NCBI GenBank assembly: GCA_948474755.1
Contig: CAOLHI010001843.1
Location: 62,001 to 126,000, forward strand
Length of the DNA stretch: 64,000 nt
Reading direction: 5' to 3'
DNA from: Ctenosaura bakeri
Taxonomy: Eukaryota; Chordata; Lepidosauria; Squamata; Iguanidae
Numbering within the stretch: position 1 is the stretch's first letter; every line of letters starts with the position of its first letter. The position numbers and the translations under genes are program-made. This document shows, piece by piece, positions 33,458 to 45,839 of this stretch. The notes below the pieces were generated by a model that worked only from the letters and a program-made list of their open reading frames with translations, made no database searches and was not told where the DNA came from.

Positions 33458-34507
33458 ATTCAGTACCTTCTGAATAGGAAACATACGACCTATACTATCC
33501 AAAAGTCTACCCAGTCCCATATTTATACCACTGTAGGCCATTTAGCATTTGCACAATTTAATTAATTTTAATGTTTACAAAGGTGATATTTGTCCTCTAC
33601 TTAACACTGAGATGTTGCATTTAAAATGGAAGGCAGAAAACAGAGCATTGCTTAAAACTTACATTTAAAAAATGAGTTAGATTTTCAGGCCTCTACATTA
33701 GTTTTCCTTAACCCCTAATCAGCATCACCTACCTGGTTCTCTGCCTCTGAATTATGTTGACTCTCAATCCATAATTTTCTTTCTCCAAGTCCATTCCCTT
33801 CTTCTGTTGTTTTGAACCTACACTGCTTAATCACTTATTCATTCCCTGAATACACTCATCCCTTTATGTACTTTTCCAGCTTCAGATCTATTTATACTGG
33901 TCTCAAGTCTCAGACCTGCAAATATGGGAAACCTAGGTCTTAGAAGTGATCAACTGAGTTCATAAATGGCAACAGAGCCCTGGAAAATATTGTGGAAAAT
34001 ATCTTTTTTCTCAGCATGAAGAGCTGTGTTGGTGCCACAAGGTTTTGAGAGAAACCCTATTAACCCAAATTTTGCTGCACTGTTTACTCAAGAGACTACT
34101 TTAAAATAAAAATGTCACTTGCTGTAATTTCCTTATTAGGTTCCCCAGTTACTTCATCTGGATGAATGGAGAGATAGGCAGATTAAACAGATATTACATT
34201 GTTTATACAGCATTTAATGAATTGGTGCATTTTTAACAAGGAAGCATAGACTAATTGTGCTTATTATGTAGTTCAGGATTTTCTTGATGCTGTAACTGGA
34301 TAGTATTTATTACTAAAGAATTTTCCTAAAATGCTATAAAACAAGATACATTGCATGCATGTATGTACCATGTCAGTGTGTGGGGACAGGGTGAGGAGTG
34401 AATTTGCTGGAATAACTGATAATGTTGAACCTTGATAAAGGACCTTCTGGTGTCGAGTTTTATCATTTAGAAGGCTTGGATTAATATGAAATGCACAGCT
34501 GAGGTAC
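33458..34507. other. Unique sequence, possible conserved element
   Basis: 34070-34330 is repeat-free and rich in regulatory-looking words (TTTACTCAAGAG, CATTTAATGAATTGG, GACTAATTGTGC). It may be a conserved non-coding element. No coding sign. Confidence 0.36.
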
Positions 34508-34674
34508 CTGTGGTTTGAAGTGCTTGAGTGACTCTTTTAATTGCTGCAATCTGTTGTTCCTCTCAGATCTATTTGGAAAGGTGTTCAGTAAGGCATGTGT
34601 TTTGCTGATGAGCTGTTCTATGTCTTGTAAAGCTGAAATGTTTTGGCTCATGTCAGATGTTGGCACTACTGATA
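34508..34674 (-). CDS. Exon-like open segment, unidentified
   Basis: On the minus strand a pyrimidine tract (TTTTCTCTTCTTAAACC, then TTTAAG) is followed by about 55 open codons and a good donor (CCACAG|GTACCT). The peptide includes MSQNISALQDIEQLISKTH, LNTFPNRSERNN and QLKESLKHFKPQ, with a helical, leucine-spaced look. It ends in phase 0, which would be compatible with the phase-0 acceptor of the GPC5 exon at 11202. However, the peptide is not glypican-like, so I do not assign it to GPC5. It could be an alternative exon, a non-coding RNA exon or chance. Confidence 0.25.
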
Positions 34675-35701
34675 CTTAAAGGTTTAAGAAGAGAAAATGA
34701 AAGGATGGAGCCTGAATGCTAACAAAGAGAGAAGTACAAATACAGTAATGGCTCTTTGAAGTAATGGCATAAGGTAGGTTGTTATTCTTTGGTATTTTAT
34801 GCTAAAAAAACAGAACCCAGAGATTTGCCTCCAAGAAACTACTGACATAACATTTGTCTAGCAGAATCCACTTACCCAAATAATCTGTATGACTACATTA
34901 CAGCAGCCTGTTTTCATTACCAAAGATGATGATGATGATAATGTTTTTCTAGAGAAGAAATTTACTTCAAGATGATTACTTTCTTGTCCAATGATTGCAG
35001 AGTTCTTAGTACTAATTTATTGATTTATTAATTAATTCATTGCATTATGTTTAAGCAATTTCATTGTCATTTCAGCTGTACATTGGTAATCCACATGAAC
35101 CAACAGCACACAAGGCCCCATAATACCATTTCCCCCTCTATATAAAATCCAGAGGGTAGCATCCAATAGTGCCATTCTGTTACAGCAAATGACATTGCTC
35201 TTGAAGTAATCTAGTTCTGGACTTTGCACAAATGGGTAATCCAATGCAGTTTCCAGTTTCTTGTTGCATGGCCAGTTGTGGTAGTGTCTAGTAACAGTAA
35301 CATCAAATGTGCCATAGTTTGTGCAACTAAATGTAGCAATGGAATTTTATGAGCACACTGCTTTCCTCCAGTAACATTACACTGGATTTCCATGAATGTC
35401 TTCCTTACCAATGAGCCTTGGAAATGAAGTTTTTTACTATAGCACCCTGAATCCCTCATCACTGACCATGCTGCTTAGGATCGATGAGAATTGTCACCTA
35501 AAAAGGTTGGAACCTTTGGAAACCACCTGTCTAATGCAAGCTGAGATAGGGTAGTGTATACGTAAACCAGCTGCAACAACTATCCTTCTGATGGTCTTTT
35601 GCAAAACATAATCCAGTAATAGGACCAATATCATCATCATTGTCAAGACAGTTCATTATTATCCCAACTTTCCAGGTCCTGGCCTAGGATGAAGTTATAC
35701 A
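34675..35701. other. Non-coding
   Basis: No feature is recognised, apart from short AT and GAT runs near 34927-34940 and 35014-35035. Confidence 0.45.
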
Positions 35702-35840
35702 ACAGGGGTGAGCAAGCTATGGTCCTTAGGCCACATGTGGTCATTGACCTAATCTCATGTTGCCTGTGACCTAATTTCACAAGCTTTTTGCAAGTGGTAA
35801 GTTCAGGTTACAGCCTACTAGATGAGGAGGAAAAAAAAGT
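35702..35840. mobile_element. hAT-like element end (CAGGGGTGAGCAA type)
   Basis: CAGGGGTGAGCAAGCTATGG with TCCTTAGGCCACATGTGG matches the common hAT/Charlie-type terminus, in which a CAGGGGTGGGCAA motif leads into GCGGCCC. The other end is not found, so the boundaries are approximate. Confidence 0.45.
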
Positions 35841-36454
35841 GGCAGAAATGCATAGAGAAAAAGGGATTGTCTTCTGACCTGTCATTATTAGCTTTACAGC
35901 CTCCATTCACTATTGGTATGTACCCCTCTGCCAACTAATTACTCTAAAAGGAATGTGCCCATCAACAGAAATAAGGTTGGTATGGAGCATCCCTGGGGCT
36001 TAAAAACAAACTAATATTTTAGCTTCTCACCTGTTAACGAAAGCAACATAAGAATATTTACCAAGCAATGTTCATTAGCTGGCAACCCTGGCACAGTGGT
36101 GAATATCTCATTGCTCCTGATTCCACACCAGTCAGCTTGACTAGTTTTATGGAAGCAAAATGAGATCAAGTAAAAGCTGCTTTTAGTGTAAAAATCAGAT
36201 ACCAAAGGATCACTCATAGATTGTGGCCTTCATACCCAAGATGATATGCAATTCTAGTTGCTAAACACACCTAATCCTCCTGTTTCTTGACAGGTGGCGT
36301 AGAAAGGGCAATACAAGGTGATGGTGAGGGCTAATATTCTTTTTCAAATTTGCACTGAATATTTTAAAACTTCCTATTATTTAATTTAGAACTAATCCAT
36401 ACTACCCATACTGACTTCAAAAAACGTTCCCGGCTCTTTGGGATCTGACGACTA
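35841..36454. other. Non-coding
   Basis: No feature is recognised. Confidence 0.45.
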
Positions 36455-36456
36455 CA

Positions 36457-36501
<45 letters not shown>
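36455..36501. repeat. Compound (CT)n(AT)n microsatellite
   Basis: About 14 CT units pass directly into about nine AT units. Confidence 0.95.
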
Positions 36502-37499
36502 GTAGTTGTCAGTTGTCATATATATAAAAATAAAAAAAAATCAGTGGGCTTATACATGTTGGATAGAAGGAGTATAATAAAAGTCAATGAAGTTCCATTA
36601 ACTATTCTGAGCCATATTTAGTAACCATAATAGAAACCCCTTCACATCTCTATTGAGTTGTCCTACTGGTTTCTTACAGTTTTACTCTATTCCTTTGATA
36701 ATATGTGCATACATCTTAGTAACACAATCAGGCATGTTTTGATTCTTGTTTGTAATAACAGCTTTCAAGATTACAGTTATGCAAGCCACAGTGAACATCT
36801 TTTTCTTTGTATTAAAGACATTCATGTAAAAGAACCATGCTTGCTAGCTACGAGTAGGTTCTCTGGCTTCATTATGGGGATCTTGTTAACACTTGGCATT
36901 TGTGAAACACATTTCCAGTGTAAACTCAAGGTCTCCTTATAAAATTTCTAAGCCTTTGATCATTAAAGAATGTCATGTAGTTTTAGACTACATGTAGTAA
37001 CAGTCTTTCATTGTTCCAGACAATTTTCAGCAAATACGTATACCACTTTTAACCTGTAGTAGGTGAACAGTGGTGTGATGTCATCATACACTACTGTGTA
37101 AAATATGCATTATTTATCTGAATAAATGCAAACCATGTGACATATGACAATTATGAATGACCATTTCAAATATGATATGTTTCGGTAGAGATAAATACAT
37201 ATACTAAAAGGTAATATACACATGTATCCACAATGAATATACAATGGACAGTATTACATGATAAATAATGGGAATACTATACAACAAAAGAACCACAAGG
37301 GGCACATGGGTAATAATGCATTTTTTTTTAATGAAATCTTGACCAGGTGCCAATATTTATATAACTCCTTCCACTATCTGCATGTCACTCTTCTAAAATC
37401 CTGTACTGATGTTTGAGATGGTCATTTATATCTATGTCACATGGTTATTTTAATTCAGATAAATGATGTATGTGTGTTATACAATTTTGCATATACCAC
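36502..37499. other. Non-coding, AT-rich
   Basis: Nothing recognised. The 94-codon frame at 36658-36942 has no domain. Confidence 0.42.
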
Positions 37500-38990
37500 A
37501 TTCCAGCTCCAGGGGTTCCTGGATGAAACAGATTGTCTACAACCAATTCAATCTGACCTCAGGTCTAGCTATGGAATGAAGACATATTTGGTCTTCTTGG
37601 TGATTTGGACCTGTGTAGGGACCCAGATGGGGGAGTTTGTCCCTCTTGGTTCTGCCAGACCTTTCTGCCAGACATTTCAGCTTTCGATACCATCACCTAT
37701 GGTATCCTTCTGGGCATCTCTCTGGGATGGGCTTGGGTGGCACTGTTCTGCAGTGGTTCCAGTCCTTCTTGGAGGGGCAAACTCAGAAGGTGGTGCTGGG
37801 GGATTCCTGTTTAGTCCCATGGCCATTGGCCAGACAGGTCCTTGAGTGCTCAGTTTTGTCCCCCATGCTGTTTAAAATCTGCATGTAACTGCTGAGAGAG
37901 GTTATCCAGAGTTTTGGGGTAGGATGTCACCAGTATGCTGATGACATCAATCTCTGTTTCTCTTTTCCATCCAATTCCAAGGAAGCTGTCTCTCTAATAA
38001 ACCAATATCTGCTGTCAATAATGGACAAACAAACTGAAACTTAATCTTGACAAGATAGTGATGCTCCTGGTCAATCAAAAGGCAGATCAGAGAATAGGGA
38101 TTCAGACTGTGTTGGATGTGATTACACTGCCCCTGAAATTTCAGGTTTGCAGCTTGGGTATGCTCCTGAAATCAGAGCTGAGCTGGGATGCCCGGTTTTA
38201 GCAGTAATCAAGAATACATTTGCACAGTTAAAACTGGTATGCCAGCTGCACCCCTTCCTTGAAGATGTCAGATATGGCTGTCATCCTGTTCGGACTACCG
38301 TGACACATTCTACATGGGGTGCCTTTAGAAACTGGAAACTCCAGCTTGTCCAAGATGCTGCAGCCAGGCTGGGGCAGGTTAAAAGGATCACATAGTCCCC
38401 TTGTTGAAGCAGCTCCACTGGCTGCCAAACCCTTTCTGGGCAGAATTCAAACTGCTGGTGATGTCCTTTAAAGCTCTACAAAGCTTGGGTCTAGACTATT
38501 TGAAAGACTGTATCTGACTATATGATCCTGCCAGAGCTTTAAGATCTTCAGGGGAAGGCTTCATCTCAGCACCATCACACGCATGTCTGATGAGGACATG
38601 GAAGAGAGCTTTCTCCATGGCTACTCCCAGGCTGTGGAAGCCCTTCCATGGGAAGTCCACATGGACTCCTCCCAGCTGTCTATCCACTGTCTGGCAAAGA
38701 CCTTTTTTTTTTTTTAAATTTAAGGAGGCTTCTGTCCTTTAATTTTATACACCACACCAAGCATTTAATGGAGGGGGGTTTCTTTTTATTATGTTTTACG
38801 TATGCTGTTTAAAACAGCTTTTAATCTGCATTTTAAACTCATGTGTGTTTAATAAAAATTTGATTTAATTGTGTTTTAATTTTTGTACTGAAAGCTTTTT
38901 AATTGCATTGTGTTTTTAAAAGATTGTATGCTGCCTTGGATCACACATTGGGAGAGATGTGGGATATTAATTAAACAAATAAATAAATAT
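37500..38990 (+). mobile_element. L2-type LINE, decayed
   Basis: CAGTATGCTGATGACATCAA at about 37934 encodes QYADDIN, the RT catalytic box. Farther on, a stretch reads as LHWLP...FK.L..SFKAL and SLGLDYL (about 38410-38510), the C-terminal signature of L2 elements. The 3' UTR ends TTGTATGCTGCCTTGGATCA and TTAATTAAACAAATAAATAA. Frameshifts and stops break every frame. The 134- and 83-codon plus-strand frames here (37441-37888) are off-frame readings of it. Confidence 0.8.
37905..38400 (+). pseudogene. L2 reverse transcriptase remnant
   Basis: It includes the YADD active-site box and, in a later frame (38147-38395), FRNWKLQLVQDAAARLG, which corresponds to the L2 motif LQ.VQNAAARL. At least two frameshifts separate them. 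No protein can be made. Confidence 0.72.
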
Positions 38991-39592
38991 CAGTTGGCAT
39001 TCTGGGATTGTGAGCAGCACCATTGTCTCCACTATTGTGTATAAAATCTTCAGTCTTCTATACTCACATACCACTACTGGGACAGCAGAATTTGACAGGC
39101 TGAGACTGAGAGGAAAACAGAGCAATTAATAAGACTGTGTAAACAAACTTAATTTCATCATCAGCTGAGAATATATTACTGACTGATGTTTCAGAGCTAT
39201 ATTCTTACTTGTTTTTATAAACAGAGGCCTTCACAAGAACCCCACCATATCTTTCGTGTATGCATAGATGTGTTTGGCGAGCCAAGCAGCCACTGATTGC
39301 CATAACCATACAGTGCTAACCCACTATTTTGATGAATGTTGATCAGGCATCTGTAAGAAGTTTCCCTGGACAGAGAAGTATGTGTAGAGAACTCCTACAT
39401 GCAGAGTACCCAGGTAAGGCAAGATGCCTCCTTGGCATTAGGAACTGCACTATAACTCATTCTCATGAATGTTCAATGGATGTTTGGGGGCTGGAGGTAG
39501 CAGTGCATATTTAAAGCATCAGGCAGGGCTATCCCACATGGTCCTGTGAAACTTTCAGCATGTTTATTGAATTTAGGGAAGAATTTGTATTG
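38991..39592. other. Non-coding
   Basis: No feature is recognised. Confidence 0.45.
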
Positions 39593-39790
39593 CCATGCTA
39601 TCCTGAATTTCTCTGATCTGATTTTGGAAGCTAAGTAGGGTTGGGCCGATTTAATACTTAGATGGAAGAGCACTCACAAATACCAGATATTTCCAGGTAG
39701 GGTTGGCAAAAAGTCCTGCCTGAAATCCTGGAGACCCATTTTTGCCAGTCAAAACTGACACTACGAGGCTAGTTGGACAAATTTGTAGCT
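39593..39790 (+). mobile_element. 5S-rRNA-derived SINE, 5' half clear
   Basis: CTGATCTGATTTTGGAAGCT, then AAGTAGGGTTGGGCCGATTT and ATACTTAGATGGAAGAG, follow 5S rRNA closely (TCTGATCTCGGAAGCTAAGC, AGGGTCGGGCC, TACTTGGATGGGAGAC). This covers the internal Pol III promoter. The downstream part GGGTTGGCAAAAAGTCCTGC then CCTGAAATCCTGGAGACCC resembles the body of the SINE at 18410, possibly mixed with a GGGTTGCCA-type element. Confidence 0.7.
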
Positions 39791-40027
39791 TCCTATGTTT
39801 CCAATTTGTGCAAGGACCCCCTAAAGATATAACTCCAGTGAGAGCAGTGACAACATTTGAATCAAAGTTACAAGATCTCTAGATCCAGAGCAGTCACACT
39901 TCCTTGGTAGTCATTACATTTTGCAGGCAGGGAATATAAGAAGCAGCCATAGCTCAGTAGTGATGCTTATTGGCCACATCTATACCTGGTTTCTCCAATT
40001 ACAGATTAGAAATAGAAAGAGCAGAAA
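39791..40027. other. Non-coding
   Basis: AGCCATAGCTCAGTAGTGAT near 39950 looks like a tRNA-type A box, so a SINE head may be present. It is too short to call. Confidence 0.35.
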
Positions 40028-40037
40028 ATAGATAGAT

Positions 40038-40072
<35 letters not shown>
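40028..40072. repeat. (GATA)(GACA)n microsatellite
   Basis: Two or three GATA units, then about eight uninterrupted GACA units. GATA/GACA repeats are common in squamate genomes. Confidence 0.95.
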
Positions 40073-40763
40073 TAATAAAAAGGGCTTCTTCTAAGACCAT
40101 GGAAAATTACCACCACTAGAGTCTGACACTTATGATTGAGAACATTAATTTCTTTCCAAGTACAGTAGTCTGGGATTTGTTTTATTTACTTCTGCATTCA
40201 AAATAGCTGGACTTCTCCTGTACTTCTCCAACTATATTTTAAGACTATGCTATTGACCTGTTTTTAGGCCAATTTATTCTATTGCGGACAGAAAATGCAA
40301 CCCCCACATCAACAAAGGAAACAAAATGAAATTTTCTGCAGTAACAATAACATGTGATCAGTATCTCCTCACTGCTGAATGAATAATTCCACTGACTATT
40401 TAAAAAAAAAATCCTTTCACACAGACCCTTTAGGTTAATTAGCTTACTTGCAGCTTTTGGAAATGAGCCCCTTCAAGCAGAAACAAGAAAAATCAATAAT
40501 GGCTCAGACAAACGATCAAGTGTGCTGATATGGACACAACCTACTCCCTTTAAGTCTAAACAATTCTACCAGGAGTCTGTGCCTTCCCATTATATCTTTT
40601 GAGACTGTCATCACCCCAGATTCTTGGCTTTACTTCCCATCTTCATGTCAGAATTACTTGTACTGTACTTTCTTTTAAACACATCTTTGTCTTTCTCATA
40701 ACCTCAAACATGCCTTCATTTCATCAAGGGCACACATAACCCATTTTTGTTGCCACATTGTTC
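40073..40763. other. Unique sequence
   Basis: No gene. 40260-40520 is repeat-free and may be conserved (for example TAGGTTAATTAGCTTACTTG). Confidence 0.38.
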
Positions 40764-40980
40764 TGGTGTTGTCTGCTTCCAAGTTGTATCCAACATACTA
40801 TGACCCTAAGGTGAATCTATCACAGGGGTTTCTTGGCAAGATTTGTTCAGACGGTTTGCCTTTGCGTTCTTCTGAGGCTGTGAGAATATGACTTGCCCAA
40901 GATTGCCCAGTAGGTTTCCACAGCTGAGCAGGGTTTCAAACACTGATCTCCAATGCTTAAACCACTACACTGTGCTGACA
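40764..40980 (-). mobile_element. Sauria-type SINE, nearly full length
   Basis: On the minus strand: head AGCACAGTGTAGTGGTTTAA, B-box-like GTTTGAAACCCTG, middle CTCACAGCCTCAGAAGAACG and ATCTTGCCAAGAAACCC, and the BovB-like CCTTAGGGTCATAGTATGTT end. The closing (ACA)n tail has been lost or reduced. Confidence 0.8.
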
Positions 40981-41234
40981 TGCAGGCAGTATTACTGGAA
41001 ACTTAACCTGTGGTCTTGACAGGTACAACAAGTGATATACAGCATATTCGGTGCAGGAGATATGACAAATGCCCTCTGATTAGGAGTTACTACAGTCTTT
41101 CTAAATAGTGACAATTCATATAATGTGATTTGGTATCACAATAATAAAACGCTGTGCTTCTACATCAGCACATGGTCCCAGATATGTAGGTGGGGGGGAT
41201 CAACAACATCAGTCTCTTGGGAGCAGCAAACAGA

Positions 41235-41301
41235 GAAACTGCCTTTGTGATAGGATCCGATGGCCCTTATGGTCTCTGCCAACTCTGTGATTCTATGATT
41301 C
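41235..41301 (+). mobile_element. CR1 3'-end fragment
   Basis: GATAGGATCCGATGGCCCTT then CTCTGCCAACTCTGTGATTC and TATGATTCC form a CR1 terminus with the ATTCTATG octamer repeat. It is very short. Confidence 0.8.
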
Positions 41302-42173
41302 CCTACACTTAGCAGCTGTCAAGTTCTGTGATGGGCCATTGCTGCTGTCACATATCAATGAGGAGAGGGGGGAAAGGGGAAATGGTTCAGATCATAGAGA
41401 AGGAAGTGGTCTCAGCTTGGTCTGGGGAAAGGGGAATGAGAATGAATTCTCAAATGGAGTGCATCTGCTTTTTCCTTTGGAGCTCAGCAAAGCTGGATTT
41501 TCATGTTATGAATTGCCTCCTCCTTCCTTCCTAGGGCTGACATGGAAATTACACACAGATTTTTAAATTTTCTTTTCCTTTTCACCAGAAGATACCACCT
41601 GAATTTTTGATAGAGGAACGACATTGCAAAATTCAGGGAAGCATGGAAAACAACAACAAAGGATGCTGAAGTTTTAGTTTGTGTACTAGTTCAAAAAGTG
41701 CAGAATAGATTGGTTCATAATAAATATAAACTAAACCAGTTTCTTTTCAGTCAGTATCAGTAATCCCACGGACATATCCACTAATTTCCAACAAAAGTCC
41801 GCATTACAATACTTTCTCTTAAACTTGTAATGTCATTGTGACATGCATCACTTTATCTCCTACATCATATGAGAGATTTGTAAATCTTATTTTTGTGCAA
41901 GTTAAATTGATGCCATGTGATAAATGTGAAAAAAAGTTGAACTTGAAGACAATGATGAAGTTGCTGTAAGAAAAGAATGACAATCTCAAGCCATATGCTG
42001 TGTTTTCAGAAAACCTACCAACACATTTGACAAAAAATGGGTTTACTTTGGGGAACTATTTTTTTCGGTATGAAAAGACTGCATCCTAAAAAAATCTGTA
42101 CAGTTCCAATTTGAACTAAATTATGTGATAACATAAAAACCATAGGTCAATTATATTTACTACTAACCCCCAG
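41302..42173. other. Non-coding
   Basis: No feature is recognised. Confidence 0.45.
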
Positions 42174-42530
42174 GTGGAAATCTCAATATTAGTTAAATAT
42201 CAAAGGGTGCTCACCAATGGCTTCTTTTCATCCTGGAGAGAAGTGACTAGTGAGGTGCCACAGTGTTCTATCCTGGGCCCAGTACTATTTAACATCTTCA
42301 TCAATGACTTGGGTGCAGGAATAGAGGGCATGCTGATCAAATTTGCAGATGATATGAAATTGGGAAGGATTGCTTATATGTCAGAGGACAGGATCAAAAT
42401 TCAAAATGACCTTGACAGATTGGAGAGCTGGGCCAAAGCTGACAAAATGAACTTCAACAGAGAGAAATGTAAGGTCCTACACTTAGGCAGAAAAAATGGA
42501 ATACACAAATATAGGATGGGGGACACATGA
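42174..42530 (+). pseudogene. CR1 RT fragment with FADD box
   Basis: The frame holds [20 protein letters not shown] (RT motif with the QGS/LGP region), FADDMKLGRI (catalytic FADD) and [20 protein letters not shown]. It stops near 42530 at a TGA just before the [16 protein letters not shown] part. The upstream palm and endonuclease are missing. Confidence 0.9.
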
Positions 42531-42566
42531 CTGGATAACAGTGCATGTGAAAGAGATCTAGGAGTC

Positions 42567-42992
42567 TTGGTGGACCACAAGCTGAACATGAGTCAGCAGT
42601 GTGATGCAGCATGCAAGAAAGCCAATGCCATTCTTGGTTGCATCAATAGCAGTATAGTTGCTACATCAAGGGAGGTAATGGTACCACTCTATTCTGCATT
42701 GGTTAGACCTCATTTGGAATACTGTGTCCAGTTCTGGGCACCTCATTTCAAGAAGGATATCAACAAGCTGGAACGTGTCCAGAGGAGGGTGACCAAAATG
42801 GTGAAGGGTCTGGAAGCCATGTCCTATGAGGAGTGGCTTAGGGAACTGGGTATGTTTAGTCTGCAGAAGAGAAGGTTAAGAGGAGACATGATAGCTATGT
42901 TTAAATATTTGAAGGGATGTCATGTCGAGGAACGACCGGGCTTGTTTTCCACTGTTCTAGAGATTAGGACAAGGAGCAATGGATTCAAATGA
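42567..42992 (+). pseudogene. CR1 ORF2 C-terminal fragment
   Basis: It begins [20 protein letters not shown], passes through [18 protein letters not shown] and [16 protein letters not shown], and ends in the [18 protein letters not shown] region. It lies in the same reading sense as the FADD fragment but past an in-frame stop. Confidence 0.9.
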
Positions 42993-43235
42993 CAGGAAAG
43001 GAGTTTCCACTTGAACCTCAGGAAGAACTTCCTGATGGTCAGAGCTGTCTGACAGTGGAATATGGGGCCTTGGAGTGTGGTGGAGTCTCCTTCTTTGAAG
43101 GTTTTTAAGCAGAGACTGGATGGCCATCTGTCAGAAGTGCTTTGATGTAGATTCCTGCATGGCAGGGGGTTGGAATGGATGGCCCCTGTGGTCTCTTCCA
43201 ATTCTATGATTCTATGAGTCTATAATTCTATGAAT

Positions 43236-44203
43236 ATTGATGTTAAAACATTTTCTTTTGACTGATTCATATTTTTTTTAAAAAAATACAGAAGTTAGAT
43301 TCTCCTCTTTCCTTAGTCTTCTTTTCCAATGTAGAAATCATAGGATAACAACTTAATTCTGGCACAGTTTTTGACTTTAATGGAACATTAGGATATCTGA
43401 CCTAAATGGCAGTTCCCATTTGTAGAACAGCAGGTTTCAACCAAGCAAAGAAAGCTTTAACACAAGAGCCAATGTACAGAAATGGTTTGCTAGTACGATC
43501 CTCTCTTCCTGCAGTGCTGGACAAAGAGGGGTTATCATGGGCTATCTAGGTCAGCCCTGTATAGCAGCATGTCTTTCTACAACTAAGAAAAACCTGAATG
43601 ATACTCATCTAGACCTCCAAGCAAAGTCTATAAGGTAGGTCATTTGACAGCAAATTATTTTATTGCCAACTGTCCTTGTAATAAGGGACTATGTGGCCCT
43701 TCCAATTTGGGATGGAAAGAATATTTTACTACAGTACAGGGGAGAAACAAGAAAGGGCTTTTTTGAATGTCCACCCCCCACTCCACCCGCACATGAATCA
43801 GGGAAATCTGTCAAAACCAGGGAGATCTAGACCAAGCCAGGGCTATGACACTCAGGTGTGCTTTAAATTCCCCCTTCTTAGAGAAGCAGCACCGTTTTGT
43901 ACCACATTGGCTTCCTCTCCTAGTTTATCTCCCTCTACTACTTCCCCAAAATCTACACCCTTGCAGATATAGGGCAAAGCATGGATTACTTTATCTAACG
44001 ACTGTGTCACTGGTGGTAGCATATGTACTCAATCCAGAGCAAAGACTACTGCTTCTTACAAAAATATAGCCAAATCTTTATTTAACAAACTGTCAAGGGA
44101 ATAGGTAGTTGGTAAATAAAAATTTGCAAACAGCAAAACACTTGTCTATTGAAATCAGCAAACACTTTCTCTTCTCTCTTTCTCTTTCACACTATCAGAT
44201 GGA
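43236..44203. other. Non-coding
   Basis: No feature is supported. Confidence 0.45.
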
Positions 44204-44236
44204 TCTCCCTCCCTCCCTCCCTCCCTCCCTCCCTCT
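44204..44236. repeat. (CTCC)n microsatellite
   Basis: Eight CTCC units. Confidence 0.95.
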
Positions 44237-45559
44237 GTCTCTCAATCTCCAGACTCTCTTTCCAGAACTCTGGTTCAGTTAAATTTCAGTTATTCACTCT
44301 CCTCATCTAGCCCTTCCCTCTGGCTAGCCTGGGGTTCCATATTCCACAGCCAATTAATTTTAAATTCTCTTGGTTGCCAGGGTGGTTCTATTGCTATGCT
44401 CCCCCCAGGGTTCTTCAGAAAAATCCTCCTTAAGCCCCTTTCTCATTTTGTTCCCCAGTCATTAAGTACACTGTAGAACTATTTCCACCCCATCCTAGGT
44501 TCACCTATTTCCTGTATCTCTCAAGCCAGGAGAGGGGCAGTCCAGTGAGGCAGAAGTTCATTGTGGACTGTGTTCCAATAGATGACATGTGGCAAGACTG
44601 TCTGAAACACTGAGTGAATCTACTATCAAAATGCAAGTAGAGAGCCTGAAGCTTCAATTCTTTCCTGGCTGCCCCCTCGCCCCACCAATGTTGCATAGGA
44701 ATGGATGGGAGCTTCCCTGAATCACATCAGGTGGGGATCATTGCTCATCTTCCCCCTCACCCTCCCAATATCATGTCGGGGACAGGGGACACTCTCCACT
44801 GCTATCAGAGCCCTTCTCCACCCTGAAAGATCTCTTTGAATACTACATAATTTTAAAGACAGCATACAGTATGAATAATTCAACACATCTCAAAACTATA
44901 GGTACCTGTAAATGATATTAAACATGCAGTGTTTTATTTCACCCTTACCTTTGGAAGTATTAAAAAATCCATGTCATATGTAATTTTTTGGACAAAATGC
45001 TTATTTAAAATAGTGTAATTTCCACGGAAAAGGAGTCAGCTTTTGATTTATACTAGCAGTATCATGTCCCCCCTGCATGAAATTCGAAGGACAAGAGTCC
45101 AAGGGAAAAAAATCGAGGATTTTCCTGGCTAACTGGCTTAGTTTTAATAAAACATGAGGTTGGATTTGGATGCAATTTTCAGATCTCATGTTTTGTACAG
45201 TTAAGTATTGAAATAATGTTATGATAAGCTATAATTGCGTTATTTGTTTTGATCCTGAATTCACAGGTATTTGAATGCAAAGATGTCATTTAAAAAGCCC
45301 CAGAGCATTTGCAGTTTCCTTCTTTTCTTTTCTTTTTGTATCATTTTATGTGGGTGCTATTAATTATACAAAAGCAGTCTATTGAAACTCATTTTCCAAA
45401 GTCAAGCAGAAAGGACATTTTAGATGTGTTAATGACTTAAAATTAATACACATAGAACAAGCGTTTTACAATTGACTAGTAGAACACATATGTTGTATAT
45501 AAAGTGACCCAACTTCAGTCTTGGACATCTCCAGATAGAAAGGGGAAAGACGCCTGTCC
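44237..45559. other. Non-coding
   Basis: No gene. 45190-45480 is repeat-free, AT-rich sequence that might be conserved. Confidence 0.4.
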
Positions 45560-45690
45560 AAAATCAAGGAGGAATGATGGGCTTAAGCTCACCCAGTGAG
45601 TTCCATGGCTCAGCAGAGGCTTGAACCCAGATCTCTCAAGTATTCATCCAAAACTAACTACTGCACTACTGTAGCTCATACAATTAATGC
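45560..45690 (-). mobile_element. tRNA-derived SINE fragment
   Basis: AAGCTCACCCAGTGAGTTCC and GGCTTGAACCCAGATCTCTC (reverse of a B-box-like region) with CTACTGCACTACTGTAGC match the head of a Sauria- or MIR-type SINE on the minus strand. Confidence 0.55.
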
Positions 45691-45839
45691 TTTACTACCT
45701 CTAAATTTTGATTATTTAACTTCAATCATATGTATTGGCTGGCATCCTGTTAGTGGCATATGCAAGCATAATTGGAAATTACACCTGTATGTGGAGCTTT
45801 TCTGATTATTGTGAAGAGAGTGGGATCCACTATTACCTT

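Larger units (their letters stand above)
42174..43235 (+). mobile_element. CR1 LINE, 5'-truncated, best-kept copy
   Basis: It starts within RT (SSWREVTSEVPQCSILGPVL) and runs to the 3' end GGCCCCTGTGGTCTCTTCCA with several ATTCTATG octamers (43200-43235). The coding part is open for 118 codons, has one stop at about 42531, then continues for 141 codons, so decay is limited. It has no family B insertion at the site where two other CR1 copies carry one: the text reads TAGAGATTAGGACAAGGAGC straight through. Confidence 0.92.

Noticed and set aside
34508..34674. Assignment of this exon-like segment to GPC5
   Set aside because: The splice phase would allow it, but the peptide does not resemble the glypican segment that should come before the 11052-11202 exon.
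37441..37888. 134-codon and 83-codon plus-strand frames
   Set aside because: They are off-frame readings of the L2 LINE at 37500-38990.
39593..39697. Functional 5S rRNA gene
   Set aside because: Only part of 5S is present, it is mutated, and it is fused to a SINE body.
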